Source: SHZI01 sp964417725
Lineage (GTDB): Bacteria; Pseudomonadota; Gammaproteobacteria; Steroidobacterales; GCA-2729495
DNA: 64,000 bases
NCBI GenBank assembly: GCA_964417725.1
Contig: CAYQIV010000002.1
Coordinates: forward strand, 62,001-126,000
Direction: 5' to 3'
Under the pieces are notes generated by a model, which searched no databases, had not been told where the DNA came from, and saw nothing but the letters and a program-made list of their open reading frames with translations. Of the stretch, positions 44,092 through 52,312 are shown in pieces (position 1 is the stretch's first letter; every line of letters begins with the position of its first letter). Both the position numbers and the translations under genes were made by a program.

Positions 44092-44661
44092 TCAGCAGGC
44101 CCCCAGCGCGTCGGGGGCGTGGTCACCGGTCTGGCGGTACAGCACCGGATGGCCCGTGGGCTGGATGCGCAGCCATCGCCCGTTCCCGCGATGGCACAAC
44201 CGGAGTCCGTCGACGTGAGGGCCGAGCCCGGCGATGTCTTCCGGAATGCCGCGCGGGTCGAAGGCAACATAGGCGAGGGCGTCGGCGGGCGAGGCATCGA
44301 TGCGGATCCCGTTGGCCGCCGCGAGGCCGTCGCCGCGACGGATGAGCTCATCGGCGCCGCCGGCGTCGTAGTTGCCGTTACCGTCGGTGTCGACGAACAC
44401 CAGCCAGCCATCGCCGAGACCTGCCCCGGCGGCACAGGCCGGCGCCTCGCCGGAAGCGGCGCAGAGCATGACGACCTGCCGTCGCTTGATTGCCTCGCTG
44501 CGCGCCAGGTGGATGCCGCCGATGATGTCGTTGACCGTGCCGCTCATGCGATGGCTGGCGATGAGGTCGAAGAATGCAGGCACGCCTGCGCCGAGGCCCA
44601 CCGCAAGGACGACGAGGACGACGAGGATCTCGACGAGGCTGAAGCCTTCTTTTTGATGCAT
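44092..44661 (-). CDS. FimU/FimT-type minor pilin
   Basis: A 189-residue GspH-superfamily pilin with KEG6-F7SLVE as prepilin site and hydrophobic helix ILVVLVVLAVGLGAGVPAF; the soluble part has ARSEAIKRRQVVMLCAASG, typical of FimT/FimU. Position before pilV is that of fimU in pseudomonads. ATG at 44661 (GTG at 44670 three codons earlier is possible). Confidence 0.85.
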   Translation of the reverse strand: MHQKEGFSLVEILVVLVVLAVGLGAGVPAFFDLIASHRMSGTVNDIIGGIHLARSEAIKRRQVVMLCAASGEAPACAAGAGLGDGWLVFVDTDGNGNYDAGGADELIRRGDGLAAANGIRIDASPADALAYVAFDPRGIPEDIAGLGPHVDGLRLCHRGNGRWLRIQPTGHPVLYRQTGDHAPDALGAC

Positions 44662-44774
44662 TTTACCCACCGCGGCCCGGACTGCCCGGCGAGGCGGTCG
44701 GCGGGACCCGGCCGCCGGAATGGGGCATTCATGAGCCAGTCGGTGGACATATTACATGAATACCCGGTGGCCGA

Positions 44775-45293
44775 TCAGGGACAAGCGGCCGCTGCATCGG
44801 TCGCGCTGACCGGTGCCGTGCGGGGGCGCCCGGTGTAGCTCACGATGACTGCCCGCGCATGGCTCGGCCCCTGTTCACCGCACACCCGCAGCGTGCCGTT
44901 GACTGCGCGCCGGCCGTGGGGGCGAAAGACAAATGCCGCCCGGTTGGCCGTGATCCGGCCGCGGAAGGCATCGCCGTGCTGCAGGATGGCGTCGCCCGGG
45001 CCGACGCGAGGGGGGTCGTCGCGATCGCGGTTGGCGAAGACGAGGTAGCCGTCCTGCCAGGCGCCGTCAGGCTGGCATTGCCCACCACCGCCGGACGGGC
45101 AGAGGACGATATCCACCCCCTGCTTGATGGCTTCGGTACGGGCCAGATGGATGGCGTGGACCAGGCCGTTGATGGCCTCGATGCGCCGGGCATCGGCCAG
45201 CAGGTGGCCCGGCAGCCCGCCGCCGCTGGCCGCGAGGATGCCGAGCAGCGCCAGTGTCGTCAGCTGTTCCGGAATATTCATGCAGCGCACCAT
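44775..45293 (-). CDS. FimT-like minor pilin with degenerate prepilin signal
   Basis: A 172-residue GspH/FimT-like protein: ARTEAIKQGVDIVLCPSG and the C-terminal GRPRTAP strand match the family, and it is first in the pilus operon, where fimT lies in pseudomonads. But the N-terminus reads MNIPEQLTTLALLGILAASGGG: the glycine before the cleavage point and the following Phe are absent and the Glu is not at +5. PilD processing is therefore doubtful. It might be a degraded paralogue or a variant membrane-anchored protein. ATG 45293 chosen. Confidence 0.75.
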   Translation of the reverse strand: MVRCMNIPEQLTTLALLGILAASGGGLPGHLLADARRIEAINGLVHAIHLARTEAIKQGVDIVLCPSGGGGQCQPDGAWQDGYLVFANRDRDDPPRVGPGDAILQHGDAFRGRITANRAAFVFRPHGRRAVNGTLRVCGEQGPSHARAVIVSYTGRPRTAPVSATDAAAACP

Positions 45294-45399
45294 GGTCGCC
45301 TTGCCACGGCCACCATGATCGACTTTCGCAACCCGGGCGCGCCACAGCCGAAACCGGCCTCAATCGCCTGATTTGATTCTGGCCGTTTGTGGCGTTTCG

Positions 45400-45429
45400 T
45401 TTACACGCCGTCTGCCGGACGGCTACAAT
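45400..45429 (+). promoter_or_regulatory. Sigma-70 promoter of the Fur-family gene
   Basis: TTTACA (45400-45405) and TACAAT (45424-45429) with an 18-bp spacer form a good housekeeping promoter. It lies 37 bp before the GTG start at 45466 and in the divergent region shared with the pilus operon. Confidence 0.65.
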
Positions 45430-45465
45430 CCGCCGCACATCCTGTCTGCGACGAGGAGCGAAATC

Positions 45466-45870
45466 GTGGGGATTCGCGACCGCGTGCTGGAACGCCTGCA
45501 TGCACACGACATCAAGCCGACGCCGCAACGTGTGGAAGTCGCCACGCTGCTCTTCAGCAGGCCTTGCCACATGTCTGCCGACCAGATCCTGCAAAAGCTG
45601 CGGGCCGGGGGCAGTGGCATCTCCAAGGCGACCGTCTACAACACCCTGAACCTTTTCTCCCGCCACGGCATCCTGCGGGAGATCGCCGTTGATCCGGACC
45701 GGCTGGTGTACGACTCGACGACGGCGGTGCACCACCATTTCTACGATGAGAGCAACAACGAACTCTTCGACATCGATCCCAGCGAAGTCGAGTTGGCACG
45801 CCTGCCGCGGCTGCCGGAGGGGATGCACGCGGAAAGCGTCGAGGTGTTGATCCGCCTGCGCCGCGCCTGA
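45466..45870 (+). CDS. Fur-family transcriptional regulator lacking the usual cysteines
   Basis: The 134-residue protein has the Fur winged-helix domain (IKPTPQRVEVATLLF, ISKATVYNTLNLFSRHGILREI) and a short dimerisation domain with HHHFYDESNNELFDID as the metal-binding region. The two structural-zinc CXXC motifs common in Fur, PerR and Zur are missing; the only cysteine is in FSRPCHM. This resembles Irr-like members. It probably binds DNA in response to a metal, iron/heme or manganese being guesses. GTG 45466 has AGGAG upstream; an upstream ATG frame exists but lacks a ribosome site. A Fur box in front of the TonB receptor indicates that a classical Fur also exists in the genome. Confidence 0.85.
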   Translation: MGIRDRVLERLHAHDIKPTPQRVEVATLLFSRPCHMSADQILQKLRAGGSGISKATVYNTLNLFSRHGILREIAVDPDRLVYDSTTAVHHHFYDESNNELFDIDPSEVELARLPRLPEGMHAESVEVLIRLRRA

Positions 45871-45940
45871 ACCGGGTTCGCGTGCCTGCGTTGTCGGGCG
45901 CGCCCCGCGCCGCTGATCCGGTTTATACTGCGCGCCCGTC

Positions 45941-46016
45941 GCCGGGGTAGCTCAGCTGGCAGAGCAACGCATTCGTAATGCGTGGGTCGGAGGTTCGAAT
46001 CCTCTCCCCGGCACCA
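45941..46016 (+). tRNA. tRNA-Thr (anticodon CGT)
   Basis: Cloverleaf: acceptor GCCGGGG/CCCCGGC, D arm AGCTCAGCTGGCAGAGC, anticodon stem ACGCA/TGCGT around loop TTCGTAA (anticodon CGT), T arm GAGGTTCGAATCCTC, discriminator A and encoded CCA; 76 nt. A TATACT box 11 bp upstream is a likely -10 element, but no clear -35 was found. Confidence 0.97.
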
Positions 46017-46021
46017 CCCCC

Positions 46022-46573
46022 TCAGCGCCTGAAACGCTCCAGCCAGTCCGGCATCGCGCGCTGTCGGCGCGGTGGGTCTTCGCAGCCGGCAGCCGGTGGC
46101 CGCAGATGGCGGGTCCCCGGGGCGCGCAGGTCGCGGCTCATCCCGACGCCGTCCTCGCGGCCGCTGTAGTAACGCGCCAGGCGGCCGGTTTCGCGATAGC
46201 CCATGCGCCGGTAGAAAAGCAGCCCGACCGGGTTGCGGGCCCGTACTTCGAGTGTGATGGTAAAGACCCCGGCGGTGGTGGCCGTTGTCTCCAGCCAGTC
46301 GATCATGCGCCGCCCGAGGCCCTGACGCTGGAACTCGTGGTCGACGGCCAGCAGGTTGAGGTGTGCCGATTCGTCGCCGACGTGCATCAAGGCGAAGCCG
46401 CACAGCGCGACGCCGTGCCGGGAAGTGATGGCGATGGCGTTGGTGTCATGGAGGTGGCGGGCGACGCGCGCCGGCGTCCATGTCCACGGCAGCCCGGTCT
46501 CGACCAGACGGCGCGACATCTCGGCAATGGCCTGCACGTCGGCAATGCCTGCCGGTTCGATGGCGATGGACAT
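46022..46573 (-). CDS. GNAT acetyltransferase, RimI-like
   Basis: A 183-residue N-acetyltransferase: LNLLAVDHEFQRQGLGRRMIDWL is the acetyl-CoA binding motif A (Q/R-x-x-G-x-G/A form) and LEVRARNPVGLLFYRRMGYRETGR matches the RimI pattern around the catalytic region. RimI acetylates ribosomal protein S18; other GNATs modify small molecules. The extra C-terminus (DPPRRQRAMPDWLERFRR) is rare in RimI, so the assignment to S18 is tentative. It ends 6 bp from the tRNA-Thr. Confidence 0.85.
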   Translation of the reverse strand: MSIAIEPAGIADVQAIAEMSRRLVETGLPWTWTPARVARHLHDTNAIAITSRHGVALCGFALMHVGDESAHLNLLAVDHEFQRQGLGRRMIDWLETTATTAGVFTITLEVRARNPVGLLFYRRMGYRETGRLARYYSGREDGVGMSRDLRAPGTRHLRPPAAGCEDPPRRQRAMPDWLERFRR

Positions 46574-46669
46574 GGCGCTTCTCCGGCACCTTGGGTGGCG
46601 TCGATGGCAGGGTAACGCAATGCCCGCGGCCGTGGTGGGCGATTTTGCAGAACGTCGGCGCGGCCTGCT

Positions 46670-47326
46670 TCAGCGCTGCGGGCGGTTCGCGCAGTAGTTG
46701 ACGCCACCGCCATCCGTGGTGGTGCCGCCCGCTTCCCGGGTGAAGACCCGATAGGGCGTGTAGTCGTCGAGGATGCCGTATTCGCCGGTGTACTCGTAGC
46801 AGTAGAAATTCTCGAAGAGGAATATCCGCGGGGGGAAGTAAGTGAAGATCGCAAAGATGAGGGCCAGTGCGGCCATGGCGCCCGGCGCATGCCGTGCAAG
46901 TGTGGCGGCAAGGGGTGGGCGTGTCAGCAGGTAGCCGCTGCAGGCCTGTCCCGTGGCGATGCCGAAGACCATGATGAGCAACATGGTCGGCAGCGAGGCG
47001 CGCGAGCCGCTGCTTACCACCCAGCCCATGTAGCCGAAATAGGTGATCCAGATCAGGACCGGCGTGATGAAAAGGGCGGCTGCCTTGCCGGCCCAGTAGT
47101 TGCGGGCGACGTCACGGGTGTAGGTGTACTGCACGAGGGCGGCGAAAAGCCCTGGCCAGAAGTACATCTTGGTGTGTTCCCATGCGCTTTCATTGACGGC
47201 AGCGAAGACCGCCAGCGGCGGCCAGTAGTCGCTGAGCTCGAAGGCGAAGTGCAGTGCCGAACCGGCCACCGCCACCCACACCACGATGCCCGCTTCCCAC
47301 AAGGCGATTTTCCAGCGTCCCGTCAT
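46670..47326 (-). CDS. Integral membrane protein, DUF6512-like
   Basis: The 218-residue protein has about six membrane helices. The conserved segment SALHFAFELSDYWPPLAVFAAVNESAWEHTKMYFWPGL near the N-terminus has the LHF...VNESxWEH pattern I associate with DUF6512; the function is unknown. It lies 12 bp downstream of hupE-like gene on the same strand and so may be co-transcribed with it. The C-terminus (after the last helix) is hydrophilic with one cysteine, probably non-cytoplasmic. Confidence 0.75.
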   Translation of the reverse strand: MTGRWKIALWEAGIVVWVAVAGSALHFAFELSDYWPPLAVFAAVNESAWEHTKMYFWPGLFAALVQYTYTRDVARNYWAGKAAALFITPVLIWITYFGYMGWVVSSGSRASLPTMLLIMVFGIATGQACSGYLLTRPPLAATLARHAPGAMAALALIFAIFTYFPPRIFLFENFYCYEYTGEYGILDDYTPYRVFTREAGGTTTDGGGVNYCANRPQR

Positions 47327-47338
47327 GCCATCCCGCCG

Positions 47339-47941
47339 TCAGAAAATGCCGGCGAGAAACAGCCCGCCGGTGGCGGCGATCAGTGCCCCGGCACAGCGCA
47401 GCCAGAGACGGCCACGGACATAGTGGCGGGCGATGTCGCCGATCAGCACGCCGGCGACATGCAGCAGGGCGGTGCCGGTCATGAAACCGGCGGCATACCG
47501 CAGCGGTTTGGCAACCACCGGCATTTCCAGACCATGCGCGTAACCATGGAAGACGGCGAAGATACCGACCGCCGCCATGGCCAGGACCACCGGCAGGCGG
47601 CGTTCTGCCGCGATGGCCAGACCGAGCGCGAGCACCGAGAAGGCGATGCCGGCCTCGATCGCTCCCAGGCCGGCGTCGAAGGCCCCGAGCAGCCCGCCCA
47701 GGGCCATGACGCTGACAAAGGTGGCCGGCACGCGCCAGATTGCGGCCCCGCCGATCTGTGCGCTGACGATGCCGACGCTGACCATCGCCAGGAAATGATC
47801 CACCCCGAGCACGGGGTGCGACAACCCGGCAATGAATGACCCGTAGGGCAGGCTTGCGCCTTCGTGACCAAACGCAATGCCGGGCAGCAGCAGTGCCGGC
47901 AAGCCGGCGCAGCGCAGCCGGTGCATCCGCTTGCGCTTCAT
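47339..47941 (-). CDS. HupE/UreJ-family membrane protein (probable nickel/cobalt permease accessory)
   Basis: The 200-residue protein has a signal-like N-terminus ending FGHEG and about six helices; LSHPVLGVDHFLAMVSVG and VFHGYAHGLEMP carry the conserved histidines of HupE/UreJ proteins, thought to carry nickel or cobalt across the inner membrane. No hydrogenase or urease genes are near, so the metal is uncertain. The ATG overlaps the stop of the hydrolase gene (ATGA). Confidence 0.88.
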   Translation of the reverse strand: MKRKRMHRLRCAGLPALLLPGIAFGHEGASLPYGSFIAGLSHPVLGVDHFLAMVSVGIVSAQIGGAAIWRVPATFVSVMALGGLLGAFDAGLGAIEAGIAFSVLALGLAIAAERRLPVVLAMAAVGIFAVFHGYAHGLEMPVVAKPLRYAAGFMTGTALLHVAGVLIGDIARHYVRGRLWLRCAGALIAATGGLFLAGIF

Positions 47942-48996
47942 GCCGCCGGCTTCTGCAGGAAGGCACGGATCAGCCCGTCGACATGCCCGGGGCGATCGTA
48001 GATGGCGGCATGCCCGGCGTCCTCGACCACGCAGGTCTCGACAGGCCCGCCCATCAGCCGGCGTGCGCGCGCGCAGATCGTGTCGGGGTCGTAGAGCACT
48101 TCGTGGCGGCCATAGACGACGAGCCCGGGCACGGCGAATCGGCGCAGCTCGGCCGCGGGTTCGGCAAGGAAAAAGCGCTTGAGCACGCGCAGGCCTCTGC
48201 CGAGGCGGATGCGCCGGGTCCGCTCGTCGTAGATGCCCAGCGACCGGTCGACGCGGTAGTGCCGGGTGCACAGCGCCATGGCCTTGGCGAGCTGACGGTC
48301 GAAGGTGCCGAAAGACTTGCCCGGCGACCGGGTCACCGTGGAGGACACGCGCTTTGCCGAGAGTTCGCTCTCCAGCACGTCGGTGCTGCGCAGGCCGGTC
48401 ATGACCCGCGACAGCCAGACGCGCACCGGCAGACGGGCGCGCATGATGCCGGTGCTGCCGAGCATGACGACCTTGCGAACCCGTCCGGGGGCGACGATGC
48501 CCATTCGCATGGCAATCCAGCCGCCGACGCTGACGCCGGCAAAGTGTGCCCTGTCGATGCCGAGGTCGTCGAGCACGTCGACGAGCCAGTCGCAGCAGTC
48601 ATCGTTGAGGAACGAGGGCGGGCGTGGATCGCTGCGACCGGGCTGGCCGGGGATGTCGAGCGCGTAGACGCGGAAATCGCCGCTGAGGCTGACGATCTGG
48701 CGGCGCCAGAGGGCAGCGCAGCCGGCGATCCCGGGGATGAGGAACAGCGGTTCGGCATCCTCCGGCCCGGCGGCGATCATGTGGGTACGGCCGAAGCGCG
48801 TGTGAGCGTACAGCGATGACCACGGCACGGTGATTTCCTCGAGCACTGCGTCATACCAGTCCATGATCAGCCGGCGGCCTTCGGCGGACTTGTAGAACCC
48901 CAGTTCGGTGGTGTGGTCGGCGGGGCGGGCGTGCCCGGATGGATCGCGAGCGGTCAGCGATGGGCTGGAGGTGCTGGACTGTCTGTTGTTTTTCAT
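47938..48996 (-). CDS. Alpha/beta hydrolase
   Basis: A 352-residue alpha/beta hydrolase: oxyanion-hole region LIPGIAGCAALWRRQI, nucleophile motif GVSVGGW, later DPDTICARARRLM with the acid, and the catalytic His in DAGHAAIYDRP. The N-terminal about 60 residues are unusual for the family and rich in Ser/Thr; there is no signal peptide from the chosen ATG, which has AGGAT 9 bp upstream. The substrate is unknown. It is translationally coupled to the hupE-like gene, an uncommon pairing. Confidence 0.85.
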   Translation of the reverse strand: MKNNRQSSTSSPSLTARDPSGHARPADHTTELGFYKSAEGRRLIMDWYDAVLEEITVPWSSLYAHTRFGRTHMIAAGPEDAEPLFLIPGIAGCAALWRRQIVSLSGDFRVYALDIPGQPGRSDPRPPSFLNDDCCDWLVDVLDDLGIDRAHFAGVSVGGWIAMRMGIVAPGRVRKVVMLGSTGIMRARLPVRVWLSRVMTGLRSTDVLESELSAKRVSSTVTRSPGKSFGTFDRQLAKAMALCTRHYRVDRSLGIYDERTRRIRLGRGLRVLKRFFLAEPAAELRRFAVPGLVVYGRHEVLYDPDTICARARRLMGGPVETCVVEDAGHAAIYDRPGHVDGLIRAFLQKPAA

Positions 48997-49087
48997 GTGG
49001 CAGAGATCCTGAACGGGCAGGGTAAGCGCTGGAAAGCGCCGCAGCAATGCCGGTGTGGTTCAGTTCGCCGGGCCGGGCGGTCCGGAT

Positions 49088-51043
49088 TCAGCGGGCGCGG
49101 CGACGGGGTGTGGGTGCCTTCTCTCCCGGCTGCCAGGCCGGAATCAGATGGTGTTTGCCGTTACCGATGAGGTCGCTGCGACCGAGACGGCGCAGCGCTT
49201 CGCGCAGCACGGGCCAGTTGGCCGGGTCGTGGTAGCGGAGGAAGGCCTTGTGCAACCGGCGCACCTTGATGCCCTTCGGGACGCTCACGTCGCCGCCATC
49301 GTGGGCCACCCGGCGCAGGGTGTTCTTCCCCGAGCGGTACATCGCCGTCGCCGTGGCCATCGGCGAGGGCAGGAAGGTCTGCACCTGGTCGACGCGCAGT
49401 TTCTGCTGCTTGAGCCACAGGGCGAGGTTGAGCATGTCCTCGTCGGTCGTGCCGGGATGGGCGGCGATGAAATAGGGAATCAGATACTGCTTCTTGCCGG
49501 CCTCCTTCGAGTACTGCTCGAAAAGCTCGCGGAACCGGTGGTAGGTGCCGATGCCGGGCTTCATCATCGCCGACAGGGGGCCGCGCTCGGTGTGCTCGGG
49601 GGCGATCTTGAGATAGCCGCCGGTGTGATGGCTGACCAGCTCGCGGATATATTCCGGCGAGCGCACGGCCAGGTCGTAGCGCACCCCCGACGCGATGAGG
49701 ACCTTGCGCACGCCGGGCAGCGCGCGCGCGCGGCGGTAGAGCCGGATCAGAGCCGAGTGGTCCGTGCCCATGTTGGAGCAGACGTCGGGATAAACGCAGG
49801 ACGGGCGCCGGCAGGCCGCCTCGATCTCGCGGCTCCGGCACGCCAGCCGGTACATGTTGGCCGTCGGCCCGCCAAGGTCGGAGATGACCCCGGTGAAGCC
49901 GGGTACGCGGTCGCGGATCGTCTCGATCTCGCGGATCACCGATTCCTCTGAACGGTTCTGGATGACCCGGCCTTCATGCTCGGTGATCGAGCAGAACGTG
50001 CAGCCGCCGAAGCAGCCGCGCTGGATGATCACCGAGTGACGGATCATCTCCCACGCCGGGATCTTCGCCGTGCCATAGGACGGGTGGGGCAGGCGCGTGT
50101 AGGGCAACTCGTAGACGCGGTCGAATTCGGGCGTGGTCAGCGGCAGCGGTGGCGGGTTGAGCCACAACTCGCGGTCACCGTGACGCTGGATCAGGGCCCG
50201 TGCATTGCCCGGATTGGTTTCGAGGTGCATGGTGCGCGAGGCCTGTGCGTAGCAGACCGGGTCGTCGCGCACGGCCTCGAAAGACGGCAAGCGGACCACC
50301 ACCCGGCCGTCGCCGATGGCGCGGGCCGCGGTGCCGACCTCGCTGGCATCGATTTCGTGCCAACCCTCGGGGATGTCGCGACGGGTGACTGCGGTGCCAC
50401 GTATGTCGTCGATGGCACGGATGGGGTCGCCATTCGCCAGGCGGTGCGCGATCTCGACGATCTGGCGCTCGCCGTTGCCGTAGACCAGCAGGTCGGCCTT
50501 GCTGTCGAAGAGGATCGAGCGGCGCATGCGGTCGGCCCAGTAATCGTAGTGGGCGATGCGCCGCAGGCTGGCCTCGATGCCGCCGATGACCAGCGGCACG
50601 CCGGCATGGGCCTGGCGCAGGCGCTGCGTATAGACGATCACCGAGTGATCGGGGCGCCGGCCGGCCTCGCCACCGGGGGTGTAGGCGTCCTCCGAGCGGA
50701 TGCGCCGGTCGGCCGTGTAACGGTTGACCATCGAGTCCATGTTGCCGGCGGTGATGCCGAAGAACAGGCGCGGTGCGCCGAGCACGGTGAAAGCCTCGAC
50801 ATCATGCCAGTCCGGCTGCGCGATGATGCCGACGCGGAAGCCCTGGGCCTCGAGGACCCGACCGATGACCGCCATGCCGAAGCTGGGGTGGTCGACATAA
50901 GCGTCGCCGGTGACGAGGATGATGTCGCACTCGTCCCAGCCCAGCGCATCCATCTCGGCGCGCGACATCGGCAGCACCGGCGCGGGCGTGAGGCGCGACG
51001 CCCAGTGGCGGCGCCACGAAAAGAGGTTTCGTGCGGTGTGCAT
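49088..51043 (-). CDS. ygiQ: YgiQ-family radical SAM protein
   Basis: The 651-residue protein has the YgiQ N-terminal domain (WDECDIILVTGDAYVDHPSFG), radical SAM motif C344FGGC348TFC351 and the C-terminal YgiQ extension. The three cysteines bind [4Fe-4S] used to split SAM. YgiQ proteins are widespread and their reaction is not known. Size is close to the family's usual range. The start is a likely ATG at 51043. Confidence 0.93.
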   Translation of the reverse strand: MHTARNLFSWRRHWASRLTPAPVLPMSRAEMDALGWDECDIILVTGDAYVDHPSFGMAVIGRVLEAQGFRVGIIAQPDWHDVEAFTVLGAPRLFFGITAGNMDSMVNRYTADRRIRSEDAYTPGGEAGRRPDHSVIVYTQRLRQAHAGVPLVIGGIEASLRRIAHYDYWADRMRRSILFDSKADLLVYGNGERQIVEIAHRLANGDPIRAIDDIRGTAVTRRDIPEGWHEIDASEVGTAARAIGDGRVVVRLPSFEAVRDDPVCYAQASRTMHLETNPGNARALIQRHGDRELWLNPPPLPLTTPEFDRVYELPYTRLPHPSYGTAKIPAWEMIRHSVIIQRGCFGGCTFCSITEHEGRVIQNRSEESVIREIETIRDRVPGFTGVISDLGGPTANMYRLACRSREIEAACRRPSCVYPDVCSNMGTDHSALIRLYRRARALPGVRKVLIASGVRYDLAVRSPEYIRELVSHHTGGYLKIAPEHTERGPLSAMMKPGIGTYHRFRELFEQYSKEAGKKQYLIPYFIAAHPGTTDEDMLNLALWLKQQKLRVDQVQTFLPSPMATATAMYRSGKNTLRRVAHDGGDVSVPKGIKVRRLHKAFLRYHDPANWPVLREALRRLGRSDLIGNGKHHLIPAWQPGEKAPTPRRRAR

Positions 51044-51070
51044 GAAGGACGATGGAGCAGTGGGATGCGG

Positions 51071-52099
51071 TCAGTTTGCCGGAGACGTCTCGTCGCCATT
51101 GTAAACGACCGGGCGGGCGGGCTGCGGTGCCGGCCGCCGCCCCTCGAGCTGGCGGCGGGTTTCGCTGTGGTGAGCGAGGCTGACCGGTACCTGCAGGCCG
51201 TTGGCCAGTGTCAGCGTCAGCTTTCGTCCGCGTCGCTGCCGCCCGCTCACGCATGCCCAGCGAATCCACCACGAACGGTGTGTCTGCCCGCCGTCGCAGC
51301 CGGACAGGTCGGCCACGGCATCACCGAAGCGGTAGCGGACCATCCGGCTACCCTCGTCCGACCAGACGCGGATGTAGTGTTCCTCCGCCTTGATGGCGTG
51401 GATCGATGATGCCGACGCCAGGCTGCAGGCGGCGAGCAGCCGGGCCAGGCCCGCGTCAGGTGTAACGGCGGCGCCATTGGCGGCAAGCGCGTCGTCGCTG
51501 CCGCCATGTGTCATGACGGTGGACGCCGCCGTGCCGGGATCGGCCGCTGCGGGGCCGGAACCGCCGCAGTCTCGCCGACTGAACCAGCGCACGCCGAACA
51601 GGAACTGGTAGAGGTAGACCGCCGTGATCCACAGGGGCACGAACGGTGCCGAGTAACGCATGAGATGCAGCAGGTAGCCCATGCGCCACTCGAAAGGGGC
51701 CTTGGGCATGACCGTGGTGATCTGCGGAAAGAGGTTGACGAACAACGCGTAATGCCAGTGGTAGAAGAGCGTCATTGGCAGCCAGATCACCCAAAAGCCG
51801 AGCACCAGGACCAGCCAGCGGGGCATGCTGCGGGCCACGGGCATGCACTTGATGGCCTGACAACCCAGGCCATTGGCCCACCACGCCGCCGTGACCTGAC
51901 TGCCGAGGTAGAGGAAGCCGGGCCCGAAATCCAGTGTTGATGCCGGTGGCAGCCCCAGTGCGGTCGCCCACAGGGCGAAGAAGAGCGGCAGGCCGACGAA
52001 AAACAGCGGGTAGTCACGCATCGCCGGCTCCCGCGGGCCGTGCCCACCGCGGCGCACGTGGTCACCCGACATCGCCCCGCCGAGTGCCGATGAGGTCAT
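51071..52099 (-). CDS. Membrane-anchored LytTR-domain transcription regulator
   Basis: The 342-residue protein has four to five hydrophobic helices in the first 190 residues (FFVGLPLFFALWATALGL, WLVLVLGFWVIWLPMTLFY and others), then a Ser/Ala linker and a LytTR DNA-binding domain near the C-terminus (IHAIKAEEHYIRVW...MVRYRFGDAVADL). This build is typical of membrane LytTR regulators that sense through the membrane. Target genes unknown; divergence from the FG-GAP gene makes that gene a candidate. ATG 52099 has GGAG upstream. Confidence 0.85.
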   Translation of the reverse strand: MTSSALGGAMSGDHVRRGGHGPREPAMRDYPLFFVGLPLFFALWATALGLPPASTLDFGPGFLYLGSQVTAAWWANGLGCQAIKCMPVARSMPRWLVLVLGFWVIWLPMTLFYHWHYALFVNLFPQITTVMPKAPFEWRMGYLLHLMRYSAPFVPLWITAVYLYQFLFGVRWFSRRDCGGSGPAAADPGTAASTVMTHGGSDDALAANGAAVTPDAGLARLLAACSLASASSIHAIKAEEHYIRVWSDEGSRMVRYRFGDAVADLSGCDGGQTHRSWWIRWACVSGRQRRGRKLTLTLANGLQVPVSLAHHSETRRQLEGRRPAPQPARPVVYNGDETSPAN

Positions 52100-52312
52100 T
52101 TCGTGCCACTCCGGCTGGCGTCAGTGCGCACTGGTGACATGGATGTCTCGCCCGGGACTTTTCCGTTGAGTGCCGGCCGGACTATTGGCATGTATGCCGG
52201 GCCGGGTCAAGCATGGCGGAAGTTTTCGTGGCCTTTTTACTTAATCCGGGACTTCGCCCACATGCAATGCAGAACACTTGATTTTTCCAGTCATTCCAAG
52301 GGGTAATCGACA

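Noticed and set aside
45891..45929. TTGTCG/TATACT as a full promoter for tRNA-Thr
   Set aside because: Spacing of 27 bp is too long; only the TATACT may be real.
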